Virus record (IMG/VR): IMGVR_UViG_3300023223_000579
Location: 1 to 46,195 of that record
Strand: one strand, 5' to 3'
DNA from: a virus
DNA: 46,195 bases
A program made the translations under genes and the position numbers. Under the pieces are notes generated by a model. That model was not told where the DNA came from, searched no databases, and saw only the letters and a list, made by a program, of their open reading frames with translations. Position 1 is the first letter of the stretch, and each line of letters begins with the position of its first letter. Shown here in pieces: positions 24,710 through 33,228 of the stretch.

Positions 24710-24943
24710 TTAAAACCACGCTAAATAAACAGTTCGACCACCAAAGGCCACGCAAGTCGCTACAAACGCCATTAAAAAAATTAACCCTATCGTTCCATAA
24801 ATTTTAAATGGCTGCCAGTATCTACCAAACAGCCATATCCAATGATCTGGATCTCTACTGAACAAATTAGGGACTTTTGTTGGTAAATACATCCCTAAAG
24901 CCAAGCCTGCCAATATAGTTAACCATATATATTGTTCTGGCAT
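24710..24943 (-). CDS. small two-helix membrane protein
   Basis: 77 residues with two hydrophobic segments (IWLTILAGLALGMYLP; YGTIGLIFLMAFVATCVAFG) separated by a short polar loop. The stop is 1 bp before the gpF-like start. The topology would fit a holin, but the location inside the head operon is unusual and no lysin is adjacent. Function left open. Confidence 0.6.
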   Translation of the reverse strand: MPEQYIWLTILAGLALGMYLPTKVPNLFSRDPDHWIWLFGRYWQPFKIYGTIGLIFLMAFVATCVAFGGRTVYLAWF

Positions 24944-24951
24944 CCTGCCCC

Positions 24952-26373
24952 CTATTCAATAAGGCCATGTTCTTTTGCCATGTCCTCTATCTGTGCATCA
25001 GAATATATACGATCGCCATTTCCGTCTGTTTTTGCCTTAAGGAAGCGCTCGAACATTTCCAGCTGCTTTGCAGTATCTTCCGGGCTTTGGTCTGAGGTAT
25101 CAAGGTCGTCGCCCAAAGGAATAAGGTTGAGAGGGATATAGACTGTATCTCCATTTTCAATTTCTCCTTTACCTAGTTCAGATCTTAATTCATTGTGAGA
25201 ATAGGCGCCTATCTTAGCTAGGCGCTCTGTGTTGGCTAGGAATCTCTCCGCAAGCGCAGGAATATCCTGCTCAATAAATGATAATGCAAACCGCTTTGTA
25301 TCTATATCGAAGCGCGGGAACAAGAACGAAGTCAGGTCAGCCAGCAACCTATTATACAAAGGCAGCACGGCGTTGTCATACAAAATCACCCTGGCCGAAT
25401 CCATGTTCGATAGGGTCATTTTATCCGGGGTCACTAGCGGCAATGGAATGCGCAGGGTATTAAATATGCTGTTACGGGAATCCTTTCTAAGATTTAAGAA
25501 ATCCATATCTTTCAAGGATTCCGCCATATTCTCCCATTTTAGCCCACCCTCGGTAATCATTGGACGGCCAGCGTTTTCGGATCCGCTGTGATGATTGTTT
25601 AATTCTTCCTCTAATCGGGCATATTGGTCATCGGTTAAATTCCCCTCTGTGCTGAGAATGCCTTTGACAGTTGCGCCATTTCTAAGCAGGGCTAGGTTAT
25701 GAACGGAACTTTCGTTATATTGCTCGATCTCGAAAAAGATCGGCATAAGCTTCGATAGCCCGAAAAAGCTATTAAAGTCTTGATTTGGATTGAATGTTTT
25801 GGACTGCCACATCTCTTTGTCATCACTATTAATAAACCGGAACTCCCGATTTTCTTCTACGCGGGTAAACGTTATCTGAGTCCGAGAAGTATTTAGTATA
25901 TAACTACCAACAAAAGAATCCTCAGCATGGGGGCGAGGGTTGATCCGGCTGGGTGATATGTTCATTAATTCAAGCGGCGGACGGGATATGCCCCCTGTCC
26001 CCAATAGAAAATTATTCCCTGTTATCAGAAAATATGAAGCCATCTGTTGTAAGAATTCAGGGCCAGAAGTCTGGGGATTAGGGTTGTTCAATAAATCCAG
26101 AACAGCGCTTTCCCTAACGGGCTTCTCTTCTACCCTATCCCAGATAATGGGTTTAATAGCTCCGATTTCTTCCGTGATAATATCTATGGCATTAAACAGC
26201 GGCGCGGTTCTTTTGAATAAGTGGAGCTGCATATGGGCGGAAAGGTCGAAATGATTATTATTTAACAGATGGTTGATAAATGACCCGCTGCCATCTCCTG
26301 ATAAAAAATTCTTTGTCTGCATAGGGTATTTAACTGGCATGCCCATGTCGAAAGATTTTGCTATTTCATACAT
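24952..26373 (-). CDS. portal protein, HK97 family
   Basis: 473 residues. RTAPLFNAIDIITEEIGAIK, then LLNNPNPQTSGPEFLQQMAS, and a core with SRINPRPHAEDS...SPFGLSKLMPI-like segments are typical HK97 portal features; LNNHHSGSENAGRPMITEGG is the conserved clip/crown region. Its start overlaps the terminase stop by 1 bp. It forms the dodecameric packaging vertex. Confidence 0.92.
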   Translation of the reverse strand: MYEIAKSFDMGMPVKYPMQTKNFLSGDGSGSFINHLLNNNHFDLSAHMQLHLFKRTAPLFNAIDIITEEIGAIKPIIWDRVEEKPVRESAVLDLLNNPNPQTSGPEFLQQMASYFLITGNNFLLGTGGISRPPLELMNISPSRINPRPHAEDSFVGSYILNTSRTQITFTRVEENREFRFINSDDKEMWQSKTFNPNQDFNSFFGLSKLMPIFFEIEQYNESSVHNLALLRNGATVKGILSTEGNLTDDQYARLEEELNNHHSGSENAGRPMITEGGLKWENMAESLKDMDFLNLRKDSRNSIFNTLRIPLPLVTPDKMTLSNMDSARVILYDNAVLPLYNRLLADLTSFLFPRFDIDTKRFALSFIEQDIPALAERFLANTERLAKIGAYSHNELRSELGKGEIENGDTVYIPLNLIPLGDDLDTSDQSPEDTAKQLEMFERFLKAKTDGNGDRIYSDAQIEDMAKEHGLIE

Positions 26374-27665
26374 TAACGAATCCTTATTACAATCTCTTGT
26401 GCGTCAGCCAATTCTGTCAGTCCCCATACTAATGCGTCAAGCCTATCTGGTGAACCGACCATATCTTCTGGGACAAATTGACACATCTGATCTTCGAGTA
26501 AAGTAAATTCTTGAATGTGTCTAACAAGGTCACGCTCATAAAGTCCCGATATAGGTTCCGCTCTAATAAATTTCCCGCGCGTTGCACGCACCTGTTTAAA
26601 CTTTACACTTTTATCTTCAAATTTTATAGACCTTTCGACCAAATCACCACCATTATTAACTTCACCGATAATATAATCGGCTTTGTATTTGTGGTATAAA
26701 TTGACCGCAATCTTGGCCCATGTCGCCGCTGTGTGCTGTCCGGAATAGTCAGCAATGACCAGAAATGTTCCATCCAGACGCTTCCCTACAACCACTATCC
26801 CTGTTTCATCGCTGGTGGCATTTGCGGTGACGGCCGGATCAATGGCTACTATTAATTTAACGCACTGCTCAATGGCCTCCTCGAAAGGAATGCGCTCATA
26901 TTTAATCATGTCGATGTTCCACAAAGCCCCTTCAAATGAATCCAGGAATAGGCCATGGAGGAAACGGTCACGCTGCCTTTTGGGTAAATCTTTCAATGTT
27001 TCTAGATATTCAGGATCGATATTAATTAAATTATCAATCGGATTCATAAGCATGGTTTGATAATTCTCCGGCCGGCGGAGCTTTTCTTTTGTGTTTGGAT
27101 CAACCCCTTCAAAAAATACTTTATAAAGCCAGTGCAATTTTGGTGGCGGGTTGCAATCCACATAGGTTTTATTAAGCAGGCTGGTTTTCTGAGCTAATCG
27201 GGTCTGGGCTGTGGTGAAAGAGTCGTAGGTCAGCTGCGAGGCCTCATTGTAATAAATCGTGGCGTATTCTTTCCCGAGGATTTTGTCCACCCGCTCTTTG
27301 TCATCAAGTCCGCCTATCCATATCTCGGAATCGTTTCTATAGAACTGCAATAGGAAGTCAGATCTGTTCCAATGGACTCGCTCATGTGGAAAGCAAATCT
27401 CCATAACTTTAGGCAGTGTATCCATCCAGATCGATGTTTTCACATGGTTAAATGCTTTCCGGAGAATTACATGGCGGGAGCCTTCCCCGAGGATAGCGCG
27501 ACCAGCTAAAGCCCTACAGAATAGGAATGTTTTCCCACTGCGACTTCCTCCGTAGAGTAGGGTATTTCTAACATCATTTATTAGAAGGTCGGTGGCTTCG
27601 TCTTGTCTGTCGGTTGGTTTATAAGTCACGCTCTTTTGCCAAAAATACAGGGGCCATTGGCTCAT
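26373..27665 (-). CDS. terL: terminase large subunit
   Basis: 430 residues. Walker A is GGSRSGKT at 39-46; the Walker B-like strand is ATIYYNEAS at about 135-143, with Asn where many have Asp before the catalytic Glu. The nuclease part has acidic candidates in VAIDPAVTANATSDETG (about D276), IGEVNNGGD and DRLDALVWG (about D410). It overlaps the small subunit by 47 bp and drives DNA packaging. Confidence 0.95.
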   Translation of the reverse strand: MSQWPLYFWQKSVTYKPTDRQDEATDLLINDVRNTLLYGGSRSGKTFLFCRALAGRAILGEGSRHVILRKAFNHVKTSIWMDTLPKVMEICFPHERVHWNRSDFLLQFYRNDSEIWIGGLDDKERVDKILGKEYATIYYNEASQLTYDSFTTAQTRLAQKTSLLNKTYVDCNPPPKLHWLYKVFFEGVDPNTKEKLRRPENYQTMLMNPIDNLINIDPEYLETLKDLPKRQRDRFLHGLFLDSFEGALWNIDMIKYERIPFEEAIEQCVKLIVAIDPAVTANATSDETGIVVVGKRLDGTFLVIADYSGQHTAATWAKIAVNLYHKYKADYIIGEVNNGGDLVERSIKFEDKSVKFKQVRATRGKFIRAEPISGLYERDLVRHIQEFTLLEDQMCQFVPEDMVGSPDRLDALVWGLTELADAQEIVIRIR

Positions 27666-28017
27666 CGCCAGATGTGTGATCTAGGTTTATTTTCTTGTTA
27701 AACTCTTTCTTTCTGCGCCTTTCAAGCCACCACTGGGCGGTCTCTAAATCGCCTGCGTTTATCTCCTTCGCCACTCTGGTCTTGGCTTTCAGGGACAGGG
27801 TGTTTTTTAATAGCTCTTTTCGGTCTTTAAACTTCGGGTTAGCGTTCTGGTATGTATGGAGGGTCGCCTTCGATATTCCCGCATAAAGACAGGCTTCTAG
27901 GTCTGTCATATCGCTACAAAATGCCTGCTCAAGTTTCTGGACAACCTCGGGGGTCATAACTGTGGGGCGTCCCCCGCCCTCGCCTTGCTTCCCGTTCTTT
28001 GCTTTCTTATCCGCCAT
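27619..28017 (-). CDS. terS: terminase small subunit
   Basis: 132 residues. A helix-turn-helix at MTDLEACLYAGISKATLHTY recognises the pac/cos site, followed by a basic helical region (RRRKKEFNKKINL). It overlaps terL, as often seen, and starts 11 bp inside the HNH gene. Confidence 0.88.
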   Translation of the reverse strand: MADKKAKNGKQGEGGGRPTVMTPEVVQKLEQAFCSDMTDLEACLYAGISKATLHTYQNANPKFKDRKELLKNTLSLKAKTRVAKEINAGDLETAQWWLERRRKKEFNKKINLDHTSGDEPMAPVFLAKERDL

Positions 28018-28315
28018 TACGACTCTCCATAAATTCTTTAACGCTCATGCTACCCTTTGCTGTATTACAGCCCGTGCAGCAAGCTACCATATTATCTATG
28101 CTATTTGTCCCGCCCTTGGACAAAGGGATTACATGGTCTACCGTCGCAACTGGCTTAAGTTGCTGCCCTCGGAAGTACATTTCCCGCTCACAGTAAGGAC
28201 ATATGCATTGTTGCCTCTCCATGCACCTACGAAGCTTTCTACGGTTATCGAAGTTCTTCCGCTTAACAGGCAGAAAATTATCAATCTTTTCTTGTCTTGT
28301 CATCTCCAGTACCAT
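28007..28315 (-). CDS. HNH endonuclease, packaging-associated
   Basis: 102 residues. C39PYC42 and C80TGC83 bracket the core ATVDHVIPLSKGGTNSIDNM, followed by CNTAKGS: a complete HNH with zinc-binding Cys pairs. In HK97-type phages a small HNH beside the terminase helps cos cleavage, so a packaging role is likely. The ATG at 28315 lies inside an inverted repeat. Confidence 0.88.
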   Translation of the reverse strand: MVLEMTRQEKIDNFLPVKRKNFDNRRKLRRCMERQQCICPYCEREMYFRGQQLKPVATVDHVIPLSKGGTNSIDNMVACCTGCNTAKGSMSVKEFMESRNGG

Positions 28316-28383
28316 CAGTTTACATTATCCTCGATTTGCAGTGATATACACTGCATATATGCACTTTCTTAAACTGATTGTAC
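28309..28383. promoter_or_regulatory. 75-bp concentric double palindrome
   Basis: Outer arms GTACCATCAGTTTA (28309-28322) and TAAACTGATTGTAC (28370-28383) are inverted repeats matching at 13 of 14 positions. An inner palindrome GCAGTG-ATATA-CACTGC (28338-28354) shares exactly the same centre, 28346. It lies between the membrane-protein and HNH genes and covers the HNH start codon. It fits an operator bound by a cooperative regulator, a packaging site, or an RNA hairpin. Confidence 0.55.
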
Positions 28384-28389
28384 CAGTTT

Positions 28390-28875
28390 CTATAAAACTT
28401 TAATATAAACCCCCAAAGCGCCCCACAGGAAACAGCCTGTAAAAAATTCCCCGACTCTGGTATCTCGGGTTACATAATAAGCCACGCCTTTCAGTGCTCC
28501 TGATAATGCTAAGACAGGATTAAGGGTGGCCAGTCCGGCCGGAAGAGAAACCGCCAATCCAGTCACGACCATTATCATAAATTTATAGAACTTCAACGGC
28601 ACATATAGCTGCATCCAGGAAATAGGCCATTCCAATGTTTCGGGGTCGCCTTGCAATGTATCATTATTAAAGCCCCGACCATGCCCAGTTAATACGCCCA
28701 GTGTGGTGAATATCAATACCAATATTGCCCAGTATCCCACCTCTTGATAGGCAACCCAAGCATAAGGGAAAGCAAATGCTATCTGGTTGAACGGCCTCGG
28801 GAAAAACTTCTTATAGTCAGAGCTGTGGCCCCGCCACCTATACAAAATCCCACCTGCAAGCGCCCACCACATCAT
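28390..28875 (-). CDS. phage membrane protein of unknown role
   Basis: 161 residues with about four hydrophobic segments (AWVAYQEVGYWAILVLIFTT; FMIMVVTGLAVSLPAGLATL; LALSGALKGVAYYVT; GCFLWGALGVYI) and a conserved-looking polar centre LTGHGRGFNNDTLQ. Similar proteins appear in other phages next to packaging genes; the function is unknown. It overlaps the ParB-methyltransferase gene by 4 bp. Confidence 0.65.
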   Translation of the reverse strand: MMWWALAGGILYRWRGHSSDYKKFFPRPFNQIAFAFPYAWVAYQEVGYWAILVLIFTTLGVLTGHGRGFNNDTLQGDPETLEWPISWMQLYVPLKFYKFMIMVVTGLAVSLPAGLATLNPVLALSGALKGVAYYVTRDTRVGEFFTGCFLWGALGVYIKVL

Positions 28876-30185
28876 TTTTTAAGCTCACTGTAAGTCTTGC
28901 CATCCGATCTAACGGCTTCTTTGCCAGTAAAATTCTGCCACCTTTCTATAATCACTGAAATATAATGAGGGTCCAATTCCATCATAAAACAACTGCGATT
29001 TGTTTTCTCGCAGGCGATTAGAGTAGAGCCATAGCCGCCGAATAGATCAATAATACCATCCCCGCTCTTGCTGGAATTTAACAGCGCCTTTTCTATTAAC
29101 TCTATTGGCTTCTGTGTTGGATGGAGGTATTCGCCGGTCGCCCCTCTGCTCATTTCCCATACATCAGCCTGTGATTTATCGCCATACCATTGACCATCAA
29201 TATAAAATATAAATTCATGTTGTGGTCTATATTTACTATTACCAAGGCCTATGGATTTTTTATTCCAAACAATACATCCTTTGATCTCTACACCCAGACA
29301 ATCCAGCGCCCATTCAAATTCTGCATAACTACGCCAGGTAAGGCATATATAAGCAGCGCCGCCCTGTTTCTTATTCGTAAATGCATGCCCTATTGATTCT
29401 TTAATTAATTGAGATAAATCATCTCCCTTTAGATCATCATTTTTAATCATGCCGTGGGCTTTTATTTTTACGCCACCAGTTTTTTTATCTAGCGAGTGGT
29501 TACCCCTAGCCCGGCCGCCGCCATAACTCATCCCATAGGGCGGGTCAGTAAAAACCATATCAGCTTTATTACCATCCATCAGCAGCGCAACCGTTCCCGC
29601 ATCTGTGCTATCCCCGCACATAAGCCTATGATCTCCTAGTTGCCATATATCGCCCAGCTTGCTAACTGGGGTTTCCGGCGGCTCCGGAACATCGTCCTCG
29701 CCTTCCATTGCGCCTAAATCGTCCGCGTTCAAAAATAACTCTTCCAGTTCATCGCCTTCAAAACCAGTCAAGGACAGGTCGAAATCCAAGTCGTTTAAAA
29801 AATGCATCTCGTTACCCAAGATTTCCATATCATAATCGCTGTTCATGGTCAGTTTGTTGTCAGCGATGATATAAGCTTTTTTCTGAGGCTCGGTTAAATG
29901 CGATATTTCAATGGTAGGAACCTTTTTTAATTTCAGCTTAAAGCTCGCCATTAATCTGCCGTGGCCGGCCACGATACCATTTTCGCCATCTATAAGAATG
30001 GGTGCCAGGAAGCCAAACTCACGGATACTGGCTGCTATTTGATTAACCTGTTCATCGGGATGCAGCTTCGCATTATTTGCGTAGGGAATTAGGTCCGCTG
30101 GTTTCTGATATACAATCTCAAGCTCAAGGTCTTCAAGCTTTACCTTTGCGGGCTTAGCAGTCTTCGTTGTTTTCTTTTCCGCCAT
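28872..30185 (-). CDS. ParB-domain DNA methyltransferase
   Basis: 437 residues. Residues about 25-110 form a ParB/Srx-like domain with the conserved GHGRLMA loop. The methyltransferase has TDPPYGMSYGGG at about 213 and DLFGGYGSTLIACEKTNRSC near 390, the beta-class order (DPPY before FxGxG). It should methylate adenine N6 or cytosine N4, protecting phage DNA from restriction. ParB domains in such fusions may guide or nick DNA. Confidence 0.88.
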   Translation of the reverse strand: MAEKKTTKTAKPAKVKLEDLELEIVYQKPADLIPYANNAKLHPDEQVNQIAASIREFGFLAPILIDGENGIVAGHGRLMASFKLKLKKVPTIEISHLTEPQKKAYIIADNKLTMNSDYDMEILGNEMHFLNDLDFDLSLTGFEGDELEELFLNADDLGAMEGEDDVPEPPETPVSKLGDIWQLGDHRLMCGDSTDAGTVALLMDGNKADMVFTDPPYGMSYGGGRARGNHSLDKKTGGVKIKAHGMIKNDDLKGDDLSQLIKESIGHAFTNKKQGGAAYICLTWRSYAEFEWALDCLGVEIKGCIVWNKKSIGLGNSKYRPQHEFIFYIDGQWYGDKSQADVWEMSRGATGEYLHPTQKPIELIEKALLNSSKSGDGIIDLFGGYGSTLIACEKTNRSCFMMELDPHYISVIIERWQNFTGKEAVRSDGKTYSELKK

Positions 30186-30351
30186 TTCGCACCTTCATAA
30201 AGTAATCATCATCCATATTAACTTAGGGTAGAATATCGCCATCCAGATAAGGTAGGCGATTAATAAACTAACTGCCAGACGTAATCCCATTAGCTGCCAT
30301 AAAAAATTGTTCTAATAAACACCATCGAATGCTCATATAAAAACTTTACTG

Positions 30352-30366
30352 TGATTCGGCGAATCA
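30352..30366. repeat. 15-bp palindrome with two GANTC sites
   Basis: TGATTCG-G-CGAATCA, perfect 7-bp arms, ends one base before a stop codon. It contains both GATTC and GAATC. In a 180-bp gap otherwise without a gene. Confidence 0.45.
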
Positions 30367-30573
30367 TTAAAAGGTTTGAAATCTAGTTTTCCGTTTATAT
30401 ACTTTTTTGGGTTTGGTAAAGTCCGAGGCGTCCTTCATAGATGATAAATGAAAGTCCCCGCAATGGGTGCAAAGATATGGGGTAATATGTGTACTTTTGC
30501 GTTTCCCGAACTTAAATGCCGCCTTTTTGGCAGCTTTTTCTGAATAAACTTTTTTGCCCGATTTACAAACCAT
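30367..30573 (-). CDS. small basic zinc-ribbon-like protein
   Basis: 68 residues, strongly Lys/Arg-rich (KKVYSEKAAKKAAFKFGKRK) with a CTHCGDFHLSS motif that could bind zinc. Similar small CxxC proteins are common in phages and may bind DNA or RNA. Close to but not overlapping its neighbours. Confidence 0.65.
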   Translation of the reverse strand: MVCKSGKKVYSEKAAKKAAFKFGKRKSTHITPYLCTHCGDFHLSSMKDASDFTKPKKVYKRKTRFQTF

Positions 30574-30598
30574 TGCCCTATGGTAACGGGATTCGGGC

Positions 30599-31306
30599 CT
30601 ATAAAAAAGATTGTTGCTTTACCTTTTTAGATTTAGGTGGGAATAAGTCGGGCTGGCGCCTAGACTCAGCAATACGAGAACAAGCCAGATCAAAGTATTT
30701 TTCGTCTAATTCAATGCCAATAAATTTCCTACCTAGCTTTACGCAAGAAACCCCCGTTGTGCCGCTTCCCATAAAGGGGTCAATCACGGTTTCCCCCGCT
30801 AAAGAAGCTTTATGAACAAGCCAAGTCCATTCTTTTAAGGGCTTGGGGCAGGGGTGATCGATATCTTGTCTTCCGGAATAAAGCGGGTGCGTCATTGGTG
30901 ATATGGTTTTCCCCACTCGCGGATCCCTTCCATAAAACAAAATCGGTTGAAATGTCACCATTCCCCAGTGCGACAACCCAGATCCGGCCGGATTTGTAAA
31001 TCCTCCGATATCTGTGGGCTCAGGATATTTGAACATATTCCTTGTGCCAGTAGTGACTGCGGCTCTCCCGCATTTATCAATGCAAAGTCGCACAACCTGT
31101 GAGCAAACTTTTTCTATATATTCTGGGGTGTCTGGGAAATCGGCGTCATATTTAGTTTTCTTGCTGGCCTTGCCTATGGTCCCGCTCCCGCCATTAACGC
31201 CATAAGGTGGGTCGGTTATTAAAACATCAAACCCAGATAACCCGGATACGATATCCAAAGAATCGCCCAGATAAAGCGTGCAATCTCCGATGATTTCTTT
31301 ACGCAC
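30599..31306 (-). CDS. DNA methyltransferase, beta class
   Basis: 235 residues. VLITDPPYGVNGG near residue 30 and VIDPFMGSGTTGVSC near 175 give the DPPY and FxGxG motifs; FIGIELDEKYFDLACSRI closes the fold. N6-adenine or N4-cytosine target. It overlaps the DUF262-like gene by 8 bp, so the pair is co-translated. Its substrate site is not deducible. Confidence 0.88.
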   Translation of the reverse strand: MRKEIIGDCTLYLGDSLDIVSGLSGFDVLITDPPYGVNGGSGTIGKASKKTKYDADFPDTPEYIEKVCSQVVRLCIDKCGRAAVTTGTRNMFKYPEPTDIGGFTNPAGSGLSHWGMVTFQPILFYGRDPRVGKTISPMTHPLYSGRQDIDHPCPKPLKEWTWLVHKASLAGETVIDPFMGSGTTGVSCVKLGRKFIGIELDEKYFDLACSRIAESRRQPDLFPPKSKKVKQQSFL

Positions 31307-31832
31307 TACCTTGCTCCTTTGTAAGCAGGGCTTTAACTTTTTCTATCTCATCAGTCGTGTGGACTACCCCGCCAGTATTCAAGTCTAAATACCACTGAAG
31401 CACCTCTGCTCTAGTTTTCAGGTCGTTTATATAAAACCTAAAGACCGAGTGCATCCCGTGAAAACCGTTAATATCCCGGTGATAATAACCAAAGGCTTTA
31501 ATTTCATTGTTCAAGAATTTTCTAGCGGCCTGTAGCCTTTGTTTACCGTCCACTAACTCAACAATACATGCTTTTCCCTGCGTAAAGCCTTCCCCATTAA
31601 AGTAAAGCTCACTAGCCGCTTTCCCACCCCTCAGTCTATATTCGACATACCTTATTTGCTGCTCTTCGCTCCACACATGCCCCCTCTGATAATCAGGGTC
31701 AAGCTCAAGACCACCAGACTCCCCTCTATCCCTGTACTTATCTAATTGCCATTCCAAATAACCCCAAGATACGTCTACTTGATAGGGCGCATCTTTTGTG
31801 AACTGACGTATATCATTGAAATTAAGTCCCAT
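31299..31832 (-). CDS. DUF262-like ParB-fold protein
   Basis: 177 residues from ATG at 31832, preferred over a TTG at 31862 because GGGAGTAGGA lies upstream. LELDPDYQRGHVWSEEQQIR, VELVDGKQRLQAARKF and LQWYLDLNTGGVVHTTDEIE are the DUF262 core seen in GmrSD/BrxU-type restriction enzymes. No HNH nuclease half follows, so it is a stand-alone N-terminal domain paired with a methyltransferase. Confidence 0.82.
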   Translation of the reverse strand: MGLNFNDIRQFTKDAPYQVDVSWGYLEWQLDKYRDRGESGGLELDPDYQRGHVWSEEQQIRYVEYRLRGGKAASELYFNGEGFTQGKACIVELVDGKQRLQAARKFLNNEIKAFGYYHRDINGFHGMHSVFRFYINDLKTRAEVLQWYLDLNTGGVVHTTDEIEKVKALLTKEQGSA

Positions 31833-31917
31833 TGTCCTACTCCCTATACTTAATACTATCAATAATTAGTTAATATTTTATTAAGTTATCATTGAAATTC
31901 TATTGAACAGCTTGTGC

Positions 31918-32223
31918 CTATCCGCACGGCCTATGATGTGGCGGCCCGCTTGGTCTCGGTATCCCATCACTTCTTTGAAGAACAGGTTCGTATTCAGCTA
32001 TTCCCATTGCCACAGGGGACATATCTCTTGCATGAACTGTTAGGAGTAATTTTTTCCCGAATAGTATTTTTAAACGGTCTGACCAATTAAAACTCCATTG
32101 AGAATAAATACAGGCATGATCAGAAGCTACCGGCAATCCTTCGCACCTACCCATTTTATCAGCATCCCAATTGCTCGGGGCACCCAATATTCTCGTTTGT
32201 CCTACAAATGTCGTTGGTTTCAT
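31918..32223 (-). CDS. conserved phage hypothetical protein
   Basis: 101 residues. GAPSNWDADKMGRCEGLPVA and the later SPVAMGI recall a phage family with a C-x2-LPV motif and a beta-rich core; function unknown. Overlaps the recombinase start by 4 bp. Confidence 0.6.
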   Translation of the reverse strand: MKPTTFVGQTRILGAPSNWDADKMGRCEGLPVASDHACIYSQWSFNWSDRLKILFGKKLLLTVHARDMSPVAMGIAEYEPVLQRSDGIPRPSGPPHHRPCG

Positions 32224-32888
32224 TTCTTAATTCCTTTCATTTTTTTGTTTACATTTCCCACTGTGCCTTTGGAAACGCCTATTTCGGCGGCGATTGTCCT
32301 ATGAGGTATTTTTTGCCGCAGCATTTTTTTAATCTCCTCCTCATCATAATCAACGGCGGGCTGCCTTCCCCACCTGACGTTACCCTCTGATATCTTCGCC
32401 TGTATTCCAGCCGTGACTCTCTCTCGTATCATTTCGCTTTCAAATTCTGCGAAAGCGCCAATCATTTGCATCATCAGCCGACCAGCTGGTGTCGATGTAT
32501 CAAATTCCTGGGTGATGCTTTTGAAGATAACGCCCTTCCCGTCCAAATAACAAAGCTTGTTGGTAAAGTCATTGAGCGATCTTGAAAATCTATCAATTTT
32601 CCACACGCATAAAGTGTCGCCTTCGACAAGGACTTGCAAACAAGCATCCCTCCATTTCCGGTTCACTTTTTTCCCGCTTAGGGTGTCTGCATAAATATCG
32701 TCCCATGCAATTCCGAGCTCAAACATAGCTTCGATTTGAAGAGCCATATCCTGCTTCACTGTAGAAACACGCATATAGCCAAATCTCCTTGGTTTTCTAA
32801 GGGGTTGCGGGGCTTCGGGCTTAGGACGCTCCCTAGGCTTGATTTTCCGTCCGCGCGGTTTTCTTATAGTAGGTTTTTTTGTTTCCAT
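32220..32888 (-). CDS. serine recombinase (resolvase/invertase type)
   Basis: 222 residues. The catalytic domain has GYMRVSTVKQD (Ser42), LCVWKIDRFSRSLND and FDTSTPAGRLMMQMIGAFAE; the C-terminal 40 residues have an HTH (RTIAAEIGVSKGTVGNVNKK). A Lys/Arg/Pro-rich 35-residue extension precedes the domain. The size is that of small resolvases/invertases and lacks the long tail of phage large serine integrases. A palindrome upstream could be its site. Confidence 0.88.
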   Translation of the reverse strand: METKKPTIRKPRGRKIKPRERPKPEAPQPLRKPRRFGYMRVSTVKQDMALQIEAMFELGIAWDDIYADTLSGKKVNRKWRDACLQVLVEGDTLCVWKIDRFSRSLNDFTNKLCYLDGKGVIFKSITQEFDTSTPAGRLMMQMIGAFAEFESEMIRERVTAGIQAKISEGNVRWGRQPAVDYDEEEIKKMLRQKIPHRTIAAEIGVSKGTVGNVNKKMKGIKK

Positions 32889-32902
32889 TTCAATCTCTTA
32901 AT

Positions 32903-32966
32903 TGCCCAAATATATGCCATATTAGCACCTTTTTTGGCCTTGGCCAAATAGATTTCTCTTTGGGCA
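32903..32966. repeat. nested inverted repeats upstream of recombinase
   Basis: TTTGGCC-TT-GGCCAAA (32933-32948) is a perfect 7-2-7 palindrome; TGCCCAAA (32903-32910) and TTTGGGCA (32959-32966) form an outer inverted repeat around it. Serine recombinases cut two bases apart at a central dinucleotide, so the TT centre fits a crossover or operator site. Confidence 0.5.
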
Positions 32967-33021
32967 CTGAAATTATAGTGTCATTTCCCCCAACATTATC
33001 AATAGCTTAACCCCTTCAAAT

Positions 33022-33228
33022 TTACCCTTCGGCAAAATCTATTAATTCAGTAGGAACATTGCGCTTTCCTTGCTGCACGATTCGAAGCTGAGTATTTATA
33101 GTTCGCATGATTTCCCTAGCTTGCGTAGCAATAGCGTCACCCTCAGAAGGCTGGACCTTTTCGTCTTTAATACCGTTAAGCGTTTCCCATAGGGCAGTTT
33201 TCAGATTTGTTGCTGTTAAGTCTTTCAT
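33022..33228 (-). CDS. conserved small phage protein
   Basis: 68 residues. LTATNLKTALWETLNGIKDE and ATQAREIMRTINTQLRIVQQ then VPTELIDFAEG follow a pattern seen in many phages next to DNA-metabolism genes; helical, function unknown. The start lies within the preceding gene. Confidence 0.65.
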   Translation of the reverse strand: MKDLTATNLKTALWETLNGIKDEKVQPSEGDAIATQAREIMRTINTQLRIVQQGKRNVPTELIDFAEG

